Shown: positions 45,641 to 57,300 of the stretch, one piece after another
Layout of the letters: every line of letters starts with the position of its first letter
Position numbering within the stretch: position 1 is the first letter of the stretch
Translations under genes and position numbers: made by a program
The notes under the pieces: model-generated
Told to the model about the DNA's origin: nothing
The model's database searches: none
Seen by the model: only the letters and a program-made list of their open reading frames with translations
DNA from: Plectosphaerella cucumerina
Lineage: Eukaryota; Ascomycota; Sordariomycetes; Glomerellales; Plectosphaerellaceae
Length of the DNA stretch: 64,000 bases
Assembly (NCBI GenBank): GCA_020746995.1
Contig: JAGPXD010000001.1
Span: forward strand, 6,758,001 to 6,822,000
Reading direction: 5' to 3'

Positions 45641-48600
45641 ATGCCTTCGAATCTCCCATCGAGCTTCGCCTCGGCCGCCGCAGGCCAGAACGCCAACCGT
45701 GACGCGAGAGCTGGTCGCGGCGATGGTCGTGGAGGAGGCGGCGACTGGTACGTGGTTTTCCTCCTGTTGTTTGCTTCGAGTCTCGTCTTGGACATTTGTT
45801 CCTTCCTCGGGTCGTCAGAGAGGGCCTTCGGATTCAATCCCGGCGCGCAATCTTCCCCTTCCCTTCCCATCTCAGCCCATCCATGCCTTTGTCTCGCCCA
45901 TGCCTACACAATCCAACCTCCCTCCTGACACATGCCATCAACCCCATCCCTTCCTTCCATCACCACCCTGCTGTCGCATACCCCACAAACACATCGCACC
46001 GAATTGCTGACACGTTGCCTTTCAATTTGCAGGGCCCGTCGCGACGGCAGAACCAACGGCACGCTTACTTTCCGTCGCCCGTCCACCACGCCTGGCGCCG
46101 CATCCCACTCTGCCGCCCCCTCCGACGCCTCTTTCACTGCCGAAACCGCTGTCCAGACCCCCGGCGCCGCTAGCTACGACTACACCACGCCGCAATCTTC
46201 ACAGTACTCCAAGCAGTCGATCCTCGACCTGTTCCAGCAGTCTTCCAGCCAGCACGACGTCGCGGACGTTTACGAGCCGACCTGGACGCCCGGGAACGTG
46301 AATGGGAACTCGGCGCGGGGCTGGGGCAAATCCGCGAACACTCACGCAAACCAGGATCCCAACTCGTGCTGGATCAGCGATGCCAGCAGTGGCCCTAATA
46401 ACCTGCGCACGATGAACTCTGAGGAGAAGGAGGTGGGTCACGTCCCCGGCAGGTTTTCGGCCGCATCACTGACGTCCGCCTCCTTGCAGACCTTCGCATC
46501 AGACGTCAACTCGCCTCTGAAGCCGCCCAACCAGAAAGAGGCCGGCCAGCCGGGAGGAACCAACGGTCGTAAGCCTAGCGTGTCTCACGGCAGCGGTCCC
46601 GGCTTCGGCCTGGCCTCGCCCACGTCGGCTTCCAGACCCGGCACCCGACGTCGCGAGACCACCGACGCGAGCCCCTTCGGAGGCGGCAACGGCCTCGCGT
46701 CGCCCGCCGGCACCGGCCGCTTCCATCGCGATGACGGCGGATTCATCCTCGGACGCAAGGGCACCGAGCCCAAGGATGCGGACCTGAGCGAGGAGGAGGG
46801 TGGCGCCTCCACCGCGCAAGGCCAGGGCCGGGGTGCCTTTGGTGGCCTGATGCGTAGTAATACTGCAGGCTCCGCTGGCATCCAGGTCCCAAGCATCAGC
46901 TCGCTCTGGGGTCAAGCTGGCCAACCTCAGCCCGTTTCCGCCGGCGCGGGCATCGGCAGCTTTGGTCAGTTCGCCCTGCCTACCCCGACGGGCATCAGCG
47001 GTACTGCTCGCGGCAGCCGCTTCGCGAGCATTATCAACAAGGACGCCGCGGAGACCACGCCGACCAAGACCACCAACGAAGGCCAGAACCCCGATCTCAA
47101 CCGCTCCTGGCGCACTCGCCCTCGCACCGACACCGATCCCTTTGGCGACGACAACCTTTCCGGTAGCGCCGCTCTGGGCGGAGCCAAGGATTCGAGTCCC
47201 CCGCCTGTACCCAATCAGGGCAACAACAACTTGGGCGTCTTCGAGACGCCTGTCAAGGGCTCCACCGGTGACTTTGGCATGGCTGGCCTCAACCTCGGCC
47301 AGCACGGTGACCATGACGATGGTCCGCTCAGCCCTTCGGAGACCAACCCGTACCGCAGTCCCCCTGCCGACCGCCCCGAGGACCACGAGGAGCTGAACGA
47401 GAAGCACCATGGCGCGCAGGCCCACGCTCCTGACCAGGGAGCAAGCTTCGGCAACATTTCCCGGGGTTTCCCTACCGGTCACGCCTTCGACGGAAGTGAC
47501 CGTAGCCAGACGTCCAGCGCCGGCCCCAAGGCGTATCCTAACCTGTCTAACCTGACCGGCTGGCCCGCCCCCGCTCCCTCTGGCACGCCTGATCGTGAGC
47601 GTCAGGGCTTCGGTGGCGCCTTTGGCAACTCCCTCTTCAGCCCCGGAGGTGACATGCAGTCACCGGGTCTTGGCAGCATCGGTGGCGGTGTATTCGGCCC
47701 GCCCAGCGCCGGCGGCCTTGGTGGTACCGGGTCGATCGGCCGTAGCAAGCTCGGTTCCCTGTTCCCCGCGGCCATGCAGGCTCAGATGCAGGGTCACGAC
47801 CACCATGAGAACCTGAGCGACTCTATGCCCGACCTCCGCCAGGCTAACCCCCTCGGCGCCATTGGCCGCAACCCCCTGGGCCCTCCTCGCGACACTGGAA
47901 GCCCCATGCGCTCTGGCCGCGGCATCTTTGATGACTTCTTCACGTCGCCTGGTGATAACCGCGCCGGAGTCTTTGGCAACATTGGTGGAGACAGCGGCCT
48001 CGCCGGCACCCCTGGCCCTGGAATGCCGCAGTCCTTTACGCCCGGCGCCGCCTCTAACACAGACCTGCCCTCTGCGCAGATGCGTGTCATGGTTATGCCC
48101 GACCGCATGCGCTGGGTCTATCTCGATCCCCAGGGCAACATCCAGGGTCCCTTCACCGGGCTGGAGATGAACGACTGGTACAAAGCCAATTTCTTCACGG
48201 CCGACCTGCGGGTCAAGAAGGTGGAGGACCCCGACTTTGAGCCCCTCGGTCAGCTCATCAGGCGCATCGGCAACTCCAGGGAGCCCTTCCTCGTTCCCCA
48301 GATTGGTGTGGCGCATGGCCAGCCCTCTCAGCCTGGACCGTTCTCCCCCGCTAACCCTGGTGGTGTTGTCCCGCCCCTGAGCGGCCTCTTCCCCAGCTTC
48401 GGCCGCACCCTGACCGCTGAGGAGCAGAACAACCTCGAGCGCCGCAAGCAGGAGGAGCAGTACGCCATGGCTCAGCAGCGGGAGATGATGCTCCGTCAGC
48501 AGGCCATTACTAGGCTCCATGGCGGTGCTTCCGGCCTTCATCACCACTCGAGCGCCCACAGCCTCCAGAGCCAGCCCAGCTTTGGAAGTATCTCCTCGCC

Positions 48601-50371
48601 CATCGGTGCCCCTCAGCAGGGTGGCGCCACCCCGCTGGCTCACGGGTCGGCTTTTTTTGACGGAAGCTCCGGTCAGCAGGGATCCGGCCAGAACCCTGTC
48701 GGCGTCCCCATGGATGCTTTTCGGGAGGATGACCTCGCCAACCTGAACGCCACGGAGCGTCAGATGCTCGCCTCCAGCCTCCAGCAGGGCACCGGCAGCA
48801 GCTTCTTCCCCCCTCAGCCCATCGGCGCCCCCGCGGCCGAGGGCCAGCTTCGCAGCACCCTGCCCGGAACGGATCAGCTTGCCGAGGACGAGGAGGGTTT
48901 TCGCGAGCGCCTGAAGCAGTTCGAGGGCCTCCGCGCCGAGCGTGACGCCATGCAGGCTCAAGGTGAGGCGTCTCAGCAATCCACCGACGACCAGGACAAC
49001 GACTCTGAACCTGCCGAGCAGCGGGAGGACGACTTTGACGATCTCGCCGAGGAGCTGCAGCTGCTTTCCCTGACGCAGCAGGTGCAGAAGACCCAGGCCG
49101 CCGCGGCCGCCGCCACCGGCCTGCCCATGTCGTTCCCTCCCCCGCCTCCCCAGTCGGGCACTCCCCTCCCGGCCCCTACCGCGCAGCGGGCCCGCTCGAA
49201 CCTGCCCGAGCAGTACAGCCGCTCCCAGTCTGGCACGCCCGACACCACGTCGGCCGTTGAGCCTCCCCCTCTGGCGCCCTGGGCTAAGGAGTCCGGTCCC
49301 GGAGGTCGCAAGGGCCCTAGCCTCAAGGAGATCCAGGAAATTGAGGCGCGCAACGCGGCTAAGGCCGAGGAGGTTGCCGCTGCCACCCGCCGCGCCGCTC
49401 TCGAGCAGGAGGCTGCTGCCATCCGCGAGCGCGAGAAGGCCGCCGCTATTATCGCCACTGGCCTGCCGACTACCAGCACCTGGGGCAGCGGCTCTCCTGT
49501 CGCGGCTGGAAGCCCCTGGGCCAAGCCTGGCGTCGTCAAGGCCCCGTCTACCCTCAGCGGACCCTCTAAGCAGAAGACCCTCGCCGACATCCAGCGCGAG
49601 GAGGAGGCTCGCAAGGAGAAGGCCAAGACTCTCGCCATCCAGACCGGAGTCGCTGCCGTCGCCGCCTCGGGCAAGCGCTACGCCGATCTCGCCACCCGTC
49701 CGGGTAACAACCCCCCTGGCTTCCAGCAGCCCGCCGCGGGCACTGCTCCCCTTCCCGGCAGCGGCTGGGCCATGGTCGGTGCCGGCGGCAAGGTCAAGGC
49801 GCCTACCGGCCCCACGGTTGCCCAGAGCCCCGTGCGCTCGGTCAGCACCACCGTTATCCCCAAGCCTTCGACCCCGGTCAAGGCTGTCCCCAAGCCCGTG
49901 TTCGCGCCCGCCGCCGTTAACAAGAGCGATGCCGCCATGGACGAGTTCAACAAGTGGCTCCAGAGGGAGCTGTCCCGCGGCATCACCCGTGCCGACAGTG
50001 AGTCCACCCATTCGGCCCTGAGGAAGAACTGTCAAGCTAACTCTGTCCCAGTTGACTCGTTCGCCGCCGACCTTCTCGTCCTCCCTCTTGAGGCCGCGAT
50101 CATCGCCGATGCGATCTATGCAAACAGCAAAACTATGAATGGCCAGCATTTCGCAGAGGAGTTTATCCGCCGCAAGAAGCGTGCCGAGCAGGGCATCGTC
50201 GAGAAGCAGCCCACCGCCAGCGAGAGCAAGGCCGCGGCTAGCAGCGCCGGAGGCTGGAGTGAGGTGGCCAAAAAGACCACCCACAAGGAGCCCACTCCCA
50301 CGGCCGAGAGCAACATCCAGGCCGCCGGCTTCAAGGTCGTCCCTGGCCGCAAGAAGGGTGGCAAGAAGTAG
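45641..50371 (+). CDS. GYF-domain protein, SMY2/SYH1-like
   Basis: Four exons (45641-45747, 46033-46432, 46490-49997, 50052-50371) give 1444 residues. The introns at 46433-46489 (57 bases) and 49998-50051 (54 bases) are multiples of three without stops, so retention would also be readable; splice and branch sites argue they are real. The GYF domain is at about residues 708-765 (RMRWVYLDPQGNIQGPF, then MNDWYKANFF), a fold that binds proline-rich peptides. Before it lies a 700-residue disordered Gly/Ser/Pro region; after it come Gln/Arg-rich coiled coils (QNNLERRKQEEQYAMAQQRE, KEIQEIEARNAAKAEE) and a conserved helical C-terminus with RRKKRAEQG. Yeast relatives act in mRNA fate and ER-Golgi transport. 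Large shadow frames lie on the other strand. Confidence 0.9.
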
Positions 50372-50877
50372 GGGACGGAAAGGAAGTGAGACGGATGGGA
50401 ATGTGTGGAGTGATGGATCGATTGTCCAGGATGTATAGCGTTACTGTATCACCACATGTAGCGACCACCCAGCGTCAGTCTAGCGAATCATTCCAGTGTC
50501 AGAACGAAGCTGTCTTGTTGTGCCGGATTGTGATGAGCTGTAATGAACGGGTGAAGTGAGATAGGTGTGGTGTCTCTCGGTGAGCTCGGTGATGGAGGGG
50601 TAATCGCTTATGTCAGCTGCCAAGTTTGAAAAATGCCCCGCCCCCACCATGAAATTTCCATCCTCGCCGTCACTGCCACATGCGCTCGCCGTGAGAGTCA
50701 CCGCTACACGACCTTTTTGTGCGATCCTGCACGTCTGGATTGGCTTTTTTGAACTTCAAGATACTTTTTTTGCATTTAAAACACGAAATCAGTCCCGGAA
50801 TAGACGATACACCGCGGCTTTTGGCGCAAGGACGTCTTGGACGACAGCAACATCAGATTTACGACTACACACACAAC
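50372..50877. other. Intergenic, GYF to EMW1-like gene
   Basis: About 500 bases, AT-rich relative to neighbours, holding a 3' end and a promoter. Nothing else supported. Confidence 0.4.
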
Positions 50878-53800
50878 ATGGCCGATTTGCAGGCTTCTGC
50901 TCCCACGGGAGGCTCTCTGCTGAGCAAGATTGCGGCCGGAGCTTACGTCGAGGTCCTTTCATCACCTTTGGCGACAACGCTCATCGAGAGGTTCGCACAG
51001 ACCCTGGGCGGTTCACAGCAAGAGCAGACTGAGAACCCCTCATCGACATGGCAGGACGAGGTCGCCGTCGGCCTGGCGGCTTTCAACGCGTTCCTCCAGA
51101 CCAACGTTACCGGACCGGTGCTGGAAGATGTGAAGGAGATTGAGGCCGTATTCACACGCGGTTCGACGGCGCAGGAGCCGCTGAAGGAGCTGCGACGCGC
51201 GTGTCTTCACGTCCTCGAGGTGGACGGCGTGCTGCCCTACGCCTACATCCCGCACATTGAGCTTTTTGCTCTGGCGCGTCATATTCTCACGACTACACAA
51301 GCACCGGCTACGGAGCCCATCATTCTGGCGACGAAGGATTCCCGGGAGGGATCTAGGGTGTCGCTTCCCTGGCTGCGGCTGCGGGTCGCCGTATGGCATT
51401 ACCGCCTTCTCACCCAGCCGTCGCTTTCTGGATCTTCGTTCGCCAGGTCTATGCAGTGGATCGACGTGCCGACGCTGGCAGAGAACATCACGGAGCTGCT
51501 GTCAGCGGTCAAGGAGACGATTCTCGATGCTGATGTTTGGTCCGTCGCTGAGAAGGAGACGTGGCCCCGGGAGACCAAGGTCGAGTTCCTGCTTGAGGCG
51601 GCCAATGTCCACATCATGCTCGGCCGCGACGACAAGGCCAGGGAGGCTGTGCAGGAGGCGGCGAAGCTGAACAACTTTGTCTATGCGCTCTCGGGTGCGC
51701 TCGGAAAGAGGACCAAGTTCCAGGACCGGACTACCAGCCAGCTTGTCGTGTTGGCCAAGAGCGGGGTCGAGGTGAAGGTCCAGGCAGGCGACGATGAGGA
51801 GGACGAGGCGAAGCCTGATGCTTTGGCTCTGAACGACGATACACTGCTGGAGAACATTCAGTTCTCGAAGGAGGCAAACGGACACGACACTGCCAAGGCG
51901 TCTCTGCTGCCAGAAGCGTTGGTCGACATGGCTCCTGACGAGCAGCCCCAGCTTACGCCGCTGGATCAGATCATTCTCCTTACTGAGGCGACATTGAAGG
52001 ACTCGTTCTCCTCGGCTGATACGCTCACGGCACAGGAGATTCTACCGTACGCGGTGCGGGTGGTGTCAGACAAGTCGACCAACTGGCAGGTCTACACGCA
52101 GGCGCTGCTGGTGCGGTCGAGGATTGAGATGCACAGAAGCAGGACGATTGAGAGAGGTGTCCTGCAGATGCAGGCGCTCGTGGATCAGGTCATCGTGGAC
52201 ACGGAGGAAGTTGCGGCTACAACGGCGGAGGAGGCGGAGAAGGCTGCGCAGGCTGGCAGCGAGATTCCGTCAATCTCTATCCTGGCACCGGATGCGACCG
52301 CCGCCGAGACGGCGGACAAGCCGACCTCCTTCTTCAGGGCGGCCAAATCGACCGACTCGGCGCCTGCTCAAACTCGATTGCAGTTCATCCACGCGCTGGC
52401 GTCGCCTCCCCGCTGGCATCTTGAGTCTGAGCTGGCCCACTCCTGGGCCGGCGTTGGCTCTCTCGTCTCGGCGCTGGAGATCTTCAAGCGCCTGCGGCTC
52501 TGGGCCGAGGTGGCTCTTTGCCTTGCTACGGCGGCGGCGGCATCCGAGGACGATGATACGGGTCGTGGCAGCGGTGGTGACGCAAAGGCGAAGGGTATCA
52601 TCCGTTGGAGGCTGTACCACCGCACCGGAACGCAGGTGGACGAGAAGACGTCAAGCGACCCTGACACCGAGGTCCTCCCCGACGAGGTCACACATCTCAA
52701 GCCCGAGCTGTTCGAGGGCCCCGAGCGAAACCCGCCAGTACCCGATGCGCCCCGTCTTTTCTGCCTCCTCGGCGACCTGGAGCAGAACGCCGACCACTAC
52801 GAGCGCGCCTGGACAATCTCGAACCACCGGTATTCCCGCGCGCAAAAGTCTCTGGGAGAGCACTACCTCATGCTCAAGGACCTTGAGAAGGCACGCGACG
52901 CGTACAAGCTCGCGACAGAGTGCAACCGTCTGAGCCCCGACCTGTGGTCCCGCCTCGGCGATATCAGCCTCCGCCTCACAAAGTTCAGGGACGCCGCCGA
53001 CGCCTACCGCCGCGCCATCACATCGGCTGGCGACCCGACCGGCGGCGAGGACGCCCGCACCTGGAGCAACCTTGGCAGCGCCCTCTGGAGCCTCTACCTG
53101 GAGACGGTGGACGAGCTTAAGCAGAAGCTGCAAAAGTCCAAGATTGACGACGAGGACGTCGCCGGCGAGGTGAAGCCTCTCGAAGACGAGGACGAAACTG
53201 TCGCGGCGGCGGCGGCGCAGGATGCAAAGGAGGAGAAGGTCCGCGACCCGGCACTGCTCCTGTCGCAATCGCTCGCGGCGTACAAGCGCGGCGCGACGCT
53301 GTCGGGAGATAACTGGCGTATCTGGGACAACGTCCTCACGCTGGCCACACGGTGCCGGCCGCCGGCGTACCGGGATGCCATTCACGCGCTGCAGGCTGTG
53401 ATTCGGATCCGGGCGTCCGAGGCGGCGCTTGATGCTGATGTACTGCGCGCGCTGTTGCAGGACTTGGTGTTCACGCAGGAGAAGCAGGAGGGTGGCCCGG
53501 TGCGGGATGACGGCATCTACGACCCGCCTCGAGGTAGCCTGGAGAGGGCGATGATCACGCTTTTGGAAGAGATGGTCGTGCCGCTCATCACGAGCAAGTC
53601 TTCCCTGTGGGAGCTTGTGTCGAGGGAGAGGCTGTGGCGGCGGGACTATGCTGGAGCCATTGACGCGGCGGAGAAGGGGTGGAGGGCGGCTATGGCGACG
53701 ACAGGGGGAGGGAGTAGTCTGGCGGCGCCGGCGGGGGGTGAGGCGGCGAGGAACTGGATCGAGGACAAGGAGGCGTTTGAGGAGGTTGTGCTGCGGACGG

Positions 53801-53979
53801 ATGAGTTGGTGGGGGTGTTGGAGAACTTTGGTGAGAACGCCGAGGGCGTCGGGGCGAGGTGGAGGGGGAAGGCGAGGAGTGCGGTGAGGAGTGTGATGGG
53901 CAAGGGACGGGAGGCGTGGGAGGGGACGGAGGGGTGGAAGACGCTGGAGAGTCTGATGGAGGGGTTGGAGAGGCGGTGA
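50878..53979 (+). CDS. EMW1: TPR protein EMW1/TTC27 family
   Basis: Single exon of 1033 residues from ATG 50878 (CACAACATGGCC); the frame is open 53 codons further upstream, but that part is not protein-like. The N-terminal half is helical with TWQDEVAVGLAAFNAFLQTN and LPYAYIPHIELFALARH. The TPR block lies at about residues 640-780: ERAWTISNHRYSRAQKSLG, EHYLMLKDLEKARDAYKLA and LWSRLGDISLRLTKFRDAA are successive 34-residue repeats. An Ala/Asp/Glu-rich insert (EDEDETVAAAAAQDAKEEK) follows. Yeast Emw1 is essential for cell-wall integrity and human TTC27 is its relative; both are thought to serve as cofactors in assembly or folding, probably in the cytosol. Length is somewhat above the yeast protein. 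Confidence 0.88.
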   Translation: MADLQASAPTGGSLLSKIAAGAYVEVLSSPLATTLIERFAQTLGGSQQEQTENPSSTWQDEVAVGLAAFNAFLQTNVTGPVLEDVKEIEAVFTRGSTAQEPLKELRRACLHVLEVDGVLPYAYIPHIELFALARHILTTTQAPATEPIILATKDSREGSRVSLPWLRLRVAVWHYRLLTQPSLSGSSFARSMQWIDVPTLAENITELLSAVKETILDADVWSVAEKETWPRETKVEFLLEAANVHIMLGRDDKAREAVQEAAKLNNFVYALSGALGKRTKFQDRTTSQLVVLAKSGVEVKVQAGDDEEDEAKPDALALNDDTLLENIQFSKEANGHDTAKASLLPEALVDMAPDEQPQLTPLDQIILLTEATLKDSFSSADTLTAQEILPYAVRVVSDKSTNWQVYTQALLVRSRIEMHRSRTIERGVLQMQALVDQVIVDTEEVAATTAEEAEKAAQAGSEIPSISILAPDATAAETADKPTSFFRAAKSTDSAPAQTRLQFIHALASPPRWHLESELAHSWAGVGSLVSALEIFKRLRLWAEVALCLATAAAASEDDDTGRGSGGDAKAKGIIRWRLYHRTGTQVDEKTSSDPDTEVLPDEVTHLKPELFEGPERNPPVPDAPRLFCLLGDLEQNADHYERAWTISNHRYSRAQKSLGEHYLMLKDLEKARDAYKLATECNRLSPDLWSRLGDISLRLTKFRDAADAYRRAITSAGDPTGGEDARTWSNLGSALWSLYLETVDELKQKLQKSKIDDEDVAGEVKPLEDEDETVAAAAAQDAKEEKVRDPALLLSQSLAAYKRGATLSGDNWRIWDNVLTLATRCRPPAYRDAIHALQAVIRIRASEAALDADVLRALLQDLVFTQEKQEGGPVRDDGIYDPPRGSLERAMITLLEEMVVPLITSKSSLWELVSRERLWRRDYAGAIDAAEKGWRAAMATTGGGSSLAAPAGGEAARNWIEDKEAFEEVVLRTDELVGVLENFGENAEGVGARWRGKARSAVRSVMGKGREAWEGTEGWKTLESLMEGLERR

Positions 53980-54382
53980 TGGCGGACAAAGGGGGAACAA
54001 GGCGAGCGGGAGTTGGTTGTTTCTTTGTGGTAGGCTTCCGAGGGAATATGTCTTTGTGGGAGAGGTCCTTGTCTTCCTCCCTTTGGGGGTCTTTGTCATG
54101 GTGATGGTCCCCTTTTTGGTGAAGCTGCCCGCCCTGCTCTTTTGGCAGGTCAAGCTGGCCTTTGTTTGGAGCTGTTCATGTCTTTTGACTCGACCCCGTT
54201 GAATTCGGCTGTCGGCTGGACATTGAAGCCTCGATTCTCGAGCCGGGTACTCGCAAAACCCGTCATCGTCATCGTCACTGTCACCACCAAGCATTGACTT
54301 CGGTCACCACGCCAACCACATCGCAACTGCCCTCACCCATCTCACTGCCACTTTTGCCGCCCACGGCTGTGGAAATTTCAGG
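53980..54382. other. Intergenic, EMW1-like to HExxH/cytochrome b5 gene
   Basis: About 400 bases with a T-rich 3' end zone near 54,000-54,200 and a short promoter for the next gene. No coding frame supported. Confidence 0.4.
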
Positions 54383-57300
54383 ATGGTGCGCAGCTACACC
54401 CCGGTCTTCGTCAGGGACGAGAGGTTCGCGCCTTCGTTGCCTCGGATCGACCTGGAGACGATGGAGATTCTCGACGCCCCGGAGAACGGGACACAGTTCC
54501 CAAAGCCCCCTCCCATGGAACTCGACACCTTGCTCTTCAGCGAGGCGTATCAGCGGAGCGCATTTGGGGGGTTGACAGCACCGGAGTTGATCCTCTTCAA
54601 CGACACCAAGCCCATACCGCACCTTGCTGACCCTGTCTTGGATCTCAAGATCCATGAAGATGAATGGCTCAGGTTTTTGCGGCGCGATCACTGGATCAAA
54701 CTCAACCACAGAATCAAGGGAACGCTTTGGTATTGGGATCCCTCAGATGATGAGGTGTGGAAGGTGTTTAGGCCCATACTGGAGTTGACGGACCGGATGA
54801 TGAAGTTGGCGTTGGATCACAGATGGTATTTCCCAAGTCTTGCCCCTATTTTTTCTGTTCGCTCTCTCGTACACGTGCAGTATCAAACTGACATCACAGG
54901 CTCTACTCCTTGATGAGCACCGACTCACTGGATTGGGTTAGCGACGTCAAGATATTCGGGCAAGCGAGGGCGGAGACTCAAGATGAGGCCTTCACCATCC
55001 CGAGATTCCTTCCACAGAGGGAGAAAAATAAGGCGCAGGTGGATGCTGTGCTGAAGCAGTTGGAACGTCTCATCGTTTTCACGTTCGACAGCGACGACAC
55101 GGCCTGGGCGAAAGCGGAATCTCACCGCGCCGGTGCCGACGGCCGTACTGTAATATTGCTCACAACGGAAACACTCGAGATGTTGTTCGATGAGGACTAC
55201 ACCGAGATGGAGAAGAGGCAGCGAGAATTTGTCATAGCATCGACGGTAGGCGGACTTCAGGCTCTCCCACCCGGGCCATAACCTACCTACCCAGGGCAGT
55301 GTACTGATCTTGTATATGCGTGCTTTCAGCTGGTTCACGAACTGATGGTAAGGCTCCCCCTTCCCTTCCTCTCTCTGTCGAGCGATTCGAAGTCGAGGCT
55401 TGCAAAACACTCGAGTAGCTGACTGGAGCACTGCAGCACGCCATTTCTGCCGCAATGTGCTCAATACATCGACGGCAGCTTGGATTGGCACCAGAACAAT
55501 GGTCACCCTGGAAGCCGAAGAATAGGGGTGACACGGAGCTTTGGTATGAAGACCAACGCTGGCAAGAGATGGGCCTTTCCTTCACCCTCGACTTCCTCGG
55601 AGCAGACCTCCAGACCACGTCTCATCTCCCGGGCATTGAGCTGGACACGGTCAATCACTACGCCAGGGGACACTTGCCTCCCGATGCCATAAGGAATGGC
55701 CTCCTCGTCTACAAAAAGCCAAACGACAAAACAGACATCTTGAAAGCAAATTCATCGTGGACACGCATGATCCCTGCGCTCTGGTTCGAAGCACACTATC
55801 AAGAGGACTTTTGGGACTGGGTGAGAAAGTCGGGCGACGGCGCCCTTCGAGTTCCCTTGCTGGCACACGCGGTGCGATACTACAGAAAGAATGGGATGAC
55901 TCGCTACTGGAGGGCCCTGCTGGACAGAAACGGCGACATCAACGCACCCCCGGGTCTCATAATGCAGCTCCGGCGCATCGCTGACAACGTCATCCACCTC
56001 CGACGCAAAGTCCATGCCCTCCGCGGCGCGTGGTACAAAGAGTCCCTCGCTCGGTGGCAGGCGACGCCATACTCGGACGTCATGAGGCGAAACAAGCTGG
56101 CCCGAATCGCCGAGGGCTTTCGGAACCGAAATGTCCCTGCCGAAGTTAACGTGGCCGCCCATGATATATATGTTCTCGTGGTCGATCGGGAAGTCCGCTC
56201 CGGCAGCACCGATACCTTCTACCTCGCCATCGGCCAGCTCGTTGAGGCCGCCTTGCCGGTCCGCTACGCCCCGGTGCTTATCAATCCCGGCAAGCCAGCA
56301 TCACCGGCGACGGACTTGTACCATAAACCCTCCTACTTGGACCCCAGTCTTGCTGATAGCTTCCCATTGAAGGAGGACAACCCCAACGTCCTCGACTTGG
56401 ACGGTTCGAGCTCCCTCTCCGACGGAGGCAAACCGCCCACCTATCTGTACCCAGCTCTCGAAGATGGCAAGCCATCACACAAACCCCTCGTATACCTGTA
56501 CTCGTCGCTGGAAAAGTTCGACACGTGGGCGCTCACGGCGCCGCTGCCGTTGGGAGTGGTGACTGAGTTCCGCCGCGCGTGGCGGACCTCGCTCGTCTCG
56601 CTCGAGCGCTGCTTCCTGGCCAACGTGTGGCACGAGTACGACTTTCAGCTGCCAGTGTACGAGGACCGCTTAAGCCTCAATATTGACAGGGATCACTTTT
56701 ACGGGACGAAGGAATTCCCGGACAACGCGAGCCCGCTCGATTCGCCCACCTTCTCGGACACCCTGCCGTCGGCCAAGATGGCGCGCCCGGTCAAGGAGAT
56801 GAAGTGGTCGCGGTACCTGACCGTCGGTGAGGTCGGAGACCATCAGTTTCCCAGGGATGGCGAGGTAGTGTCGTGTTGGGGCCTGCGATGGTCGGCTGAC
56901 AAGACGGAGGTCCTCGTCTACGACATTTCCGAGATTGTGACTCAGCTGCCGGAGAACAAGACGGTCATGGACATTCTGGCCGAGCGCACGGAGGACATGA
57001 TGGAGATGGGGCTGATGATCCGCAAGGAACTGGATTCTCCGTGGGCTGAGAAGGTCAACAAGCTCAAGCCAATTGGCCTCGTGGCCATTGCGAGACGCCG
57101 AGAGGATGTCTACACGAATGACGGGAAGGACGGGCGCAAGCGATGGATGATCTTGGGACCTTACGTGTATGATGTGACTTGTAAGTTTCTCACTCTTCCA
57201 GATTTTCCAAGGCAGGACATGACTCTGACTCTGTTTCACAGCTGCTCTTCTAAGCGTCAACGTCCAGCCCAACATCAGCGAGTCGATCCAGAGGAGCACC

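Noticed and set aside
47660..50284. 874-codon open frame on the minus strand
   Set aside because: Antisense shadow of the GYF-domain gene.
52651..54294. 547-codon open frame on the minus strand, Arg/Pro-rich
   Set aside because: Shadow of the EMW1-like gene; the plus strand has recognisable TPR repeats.
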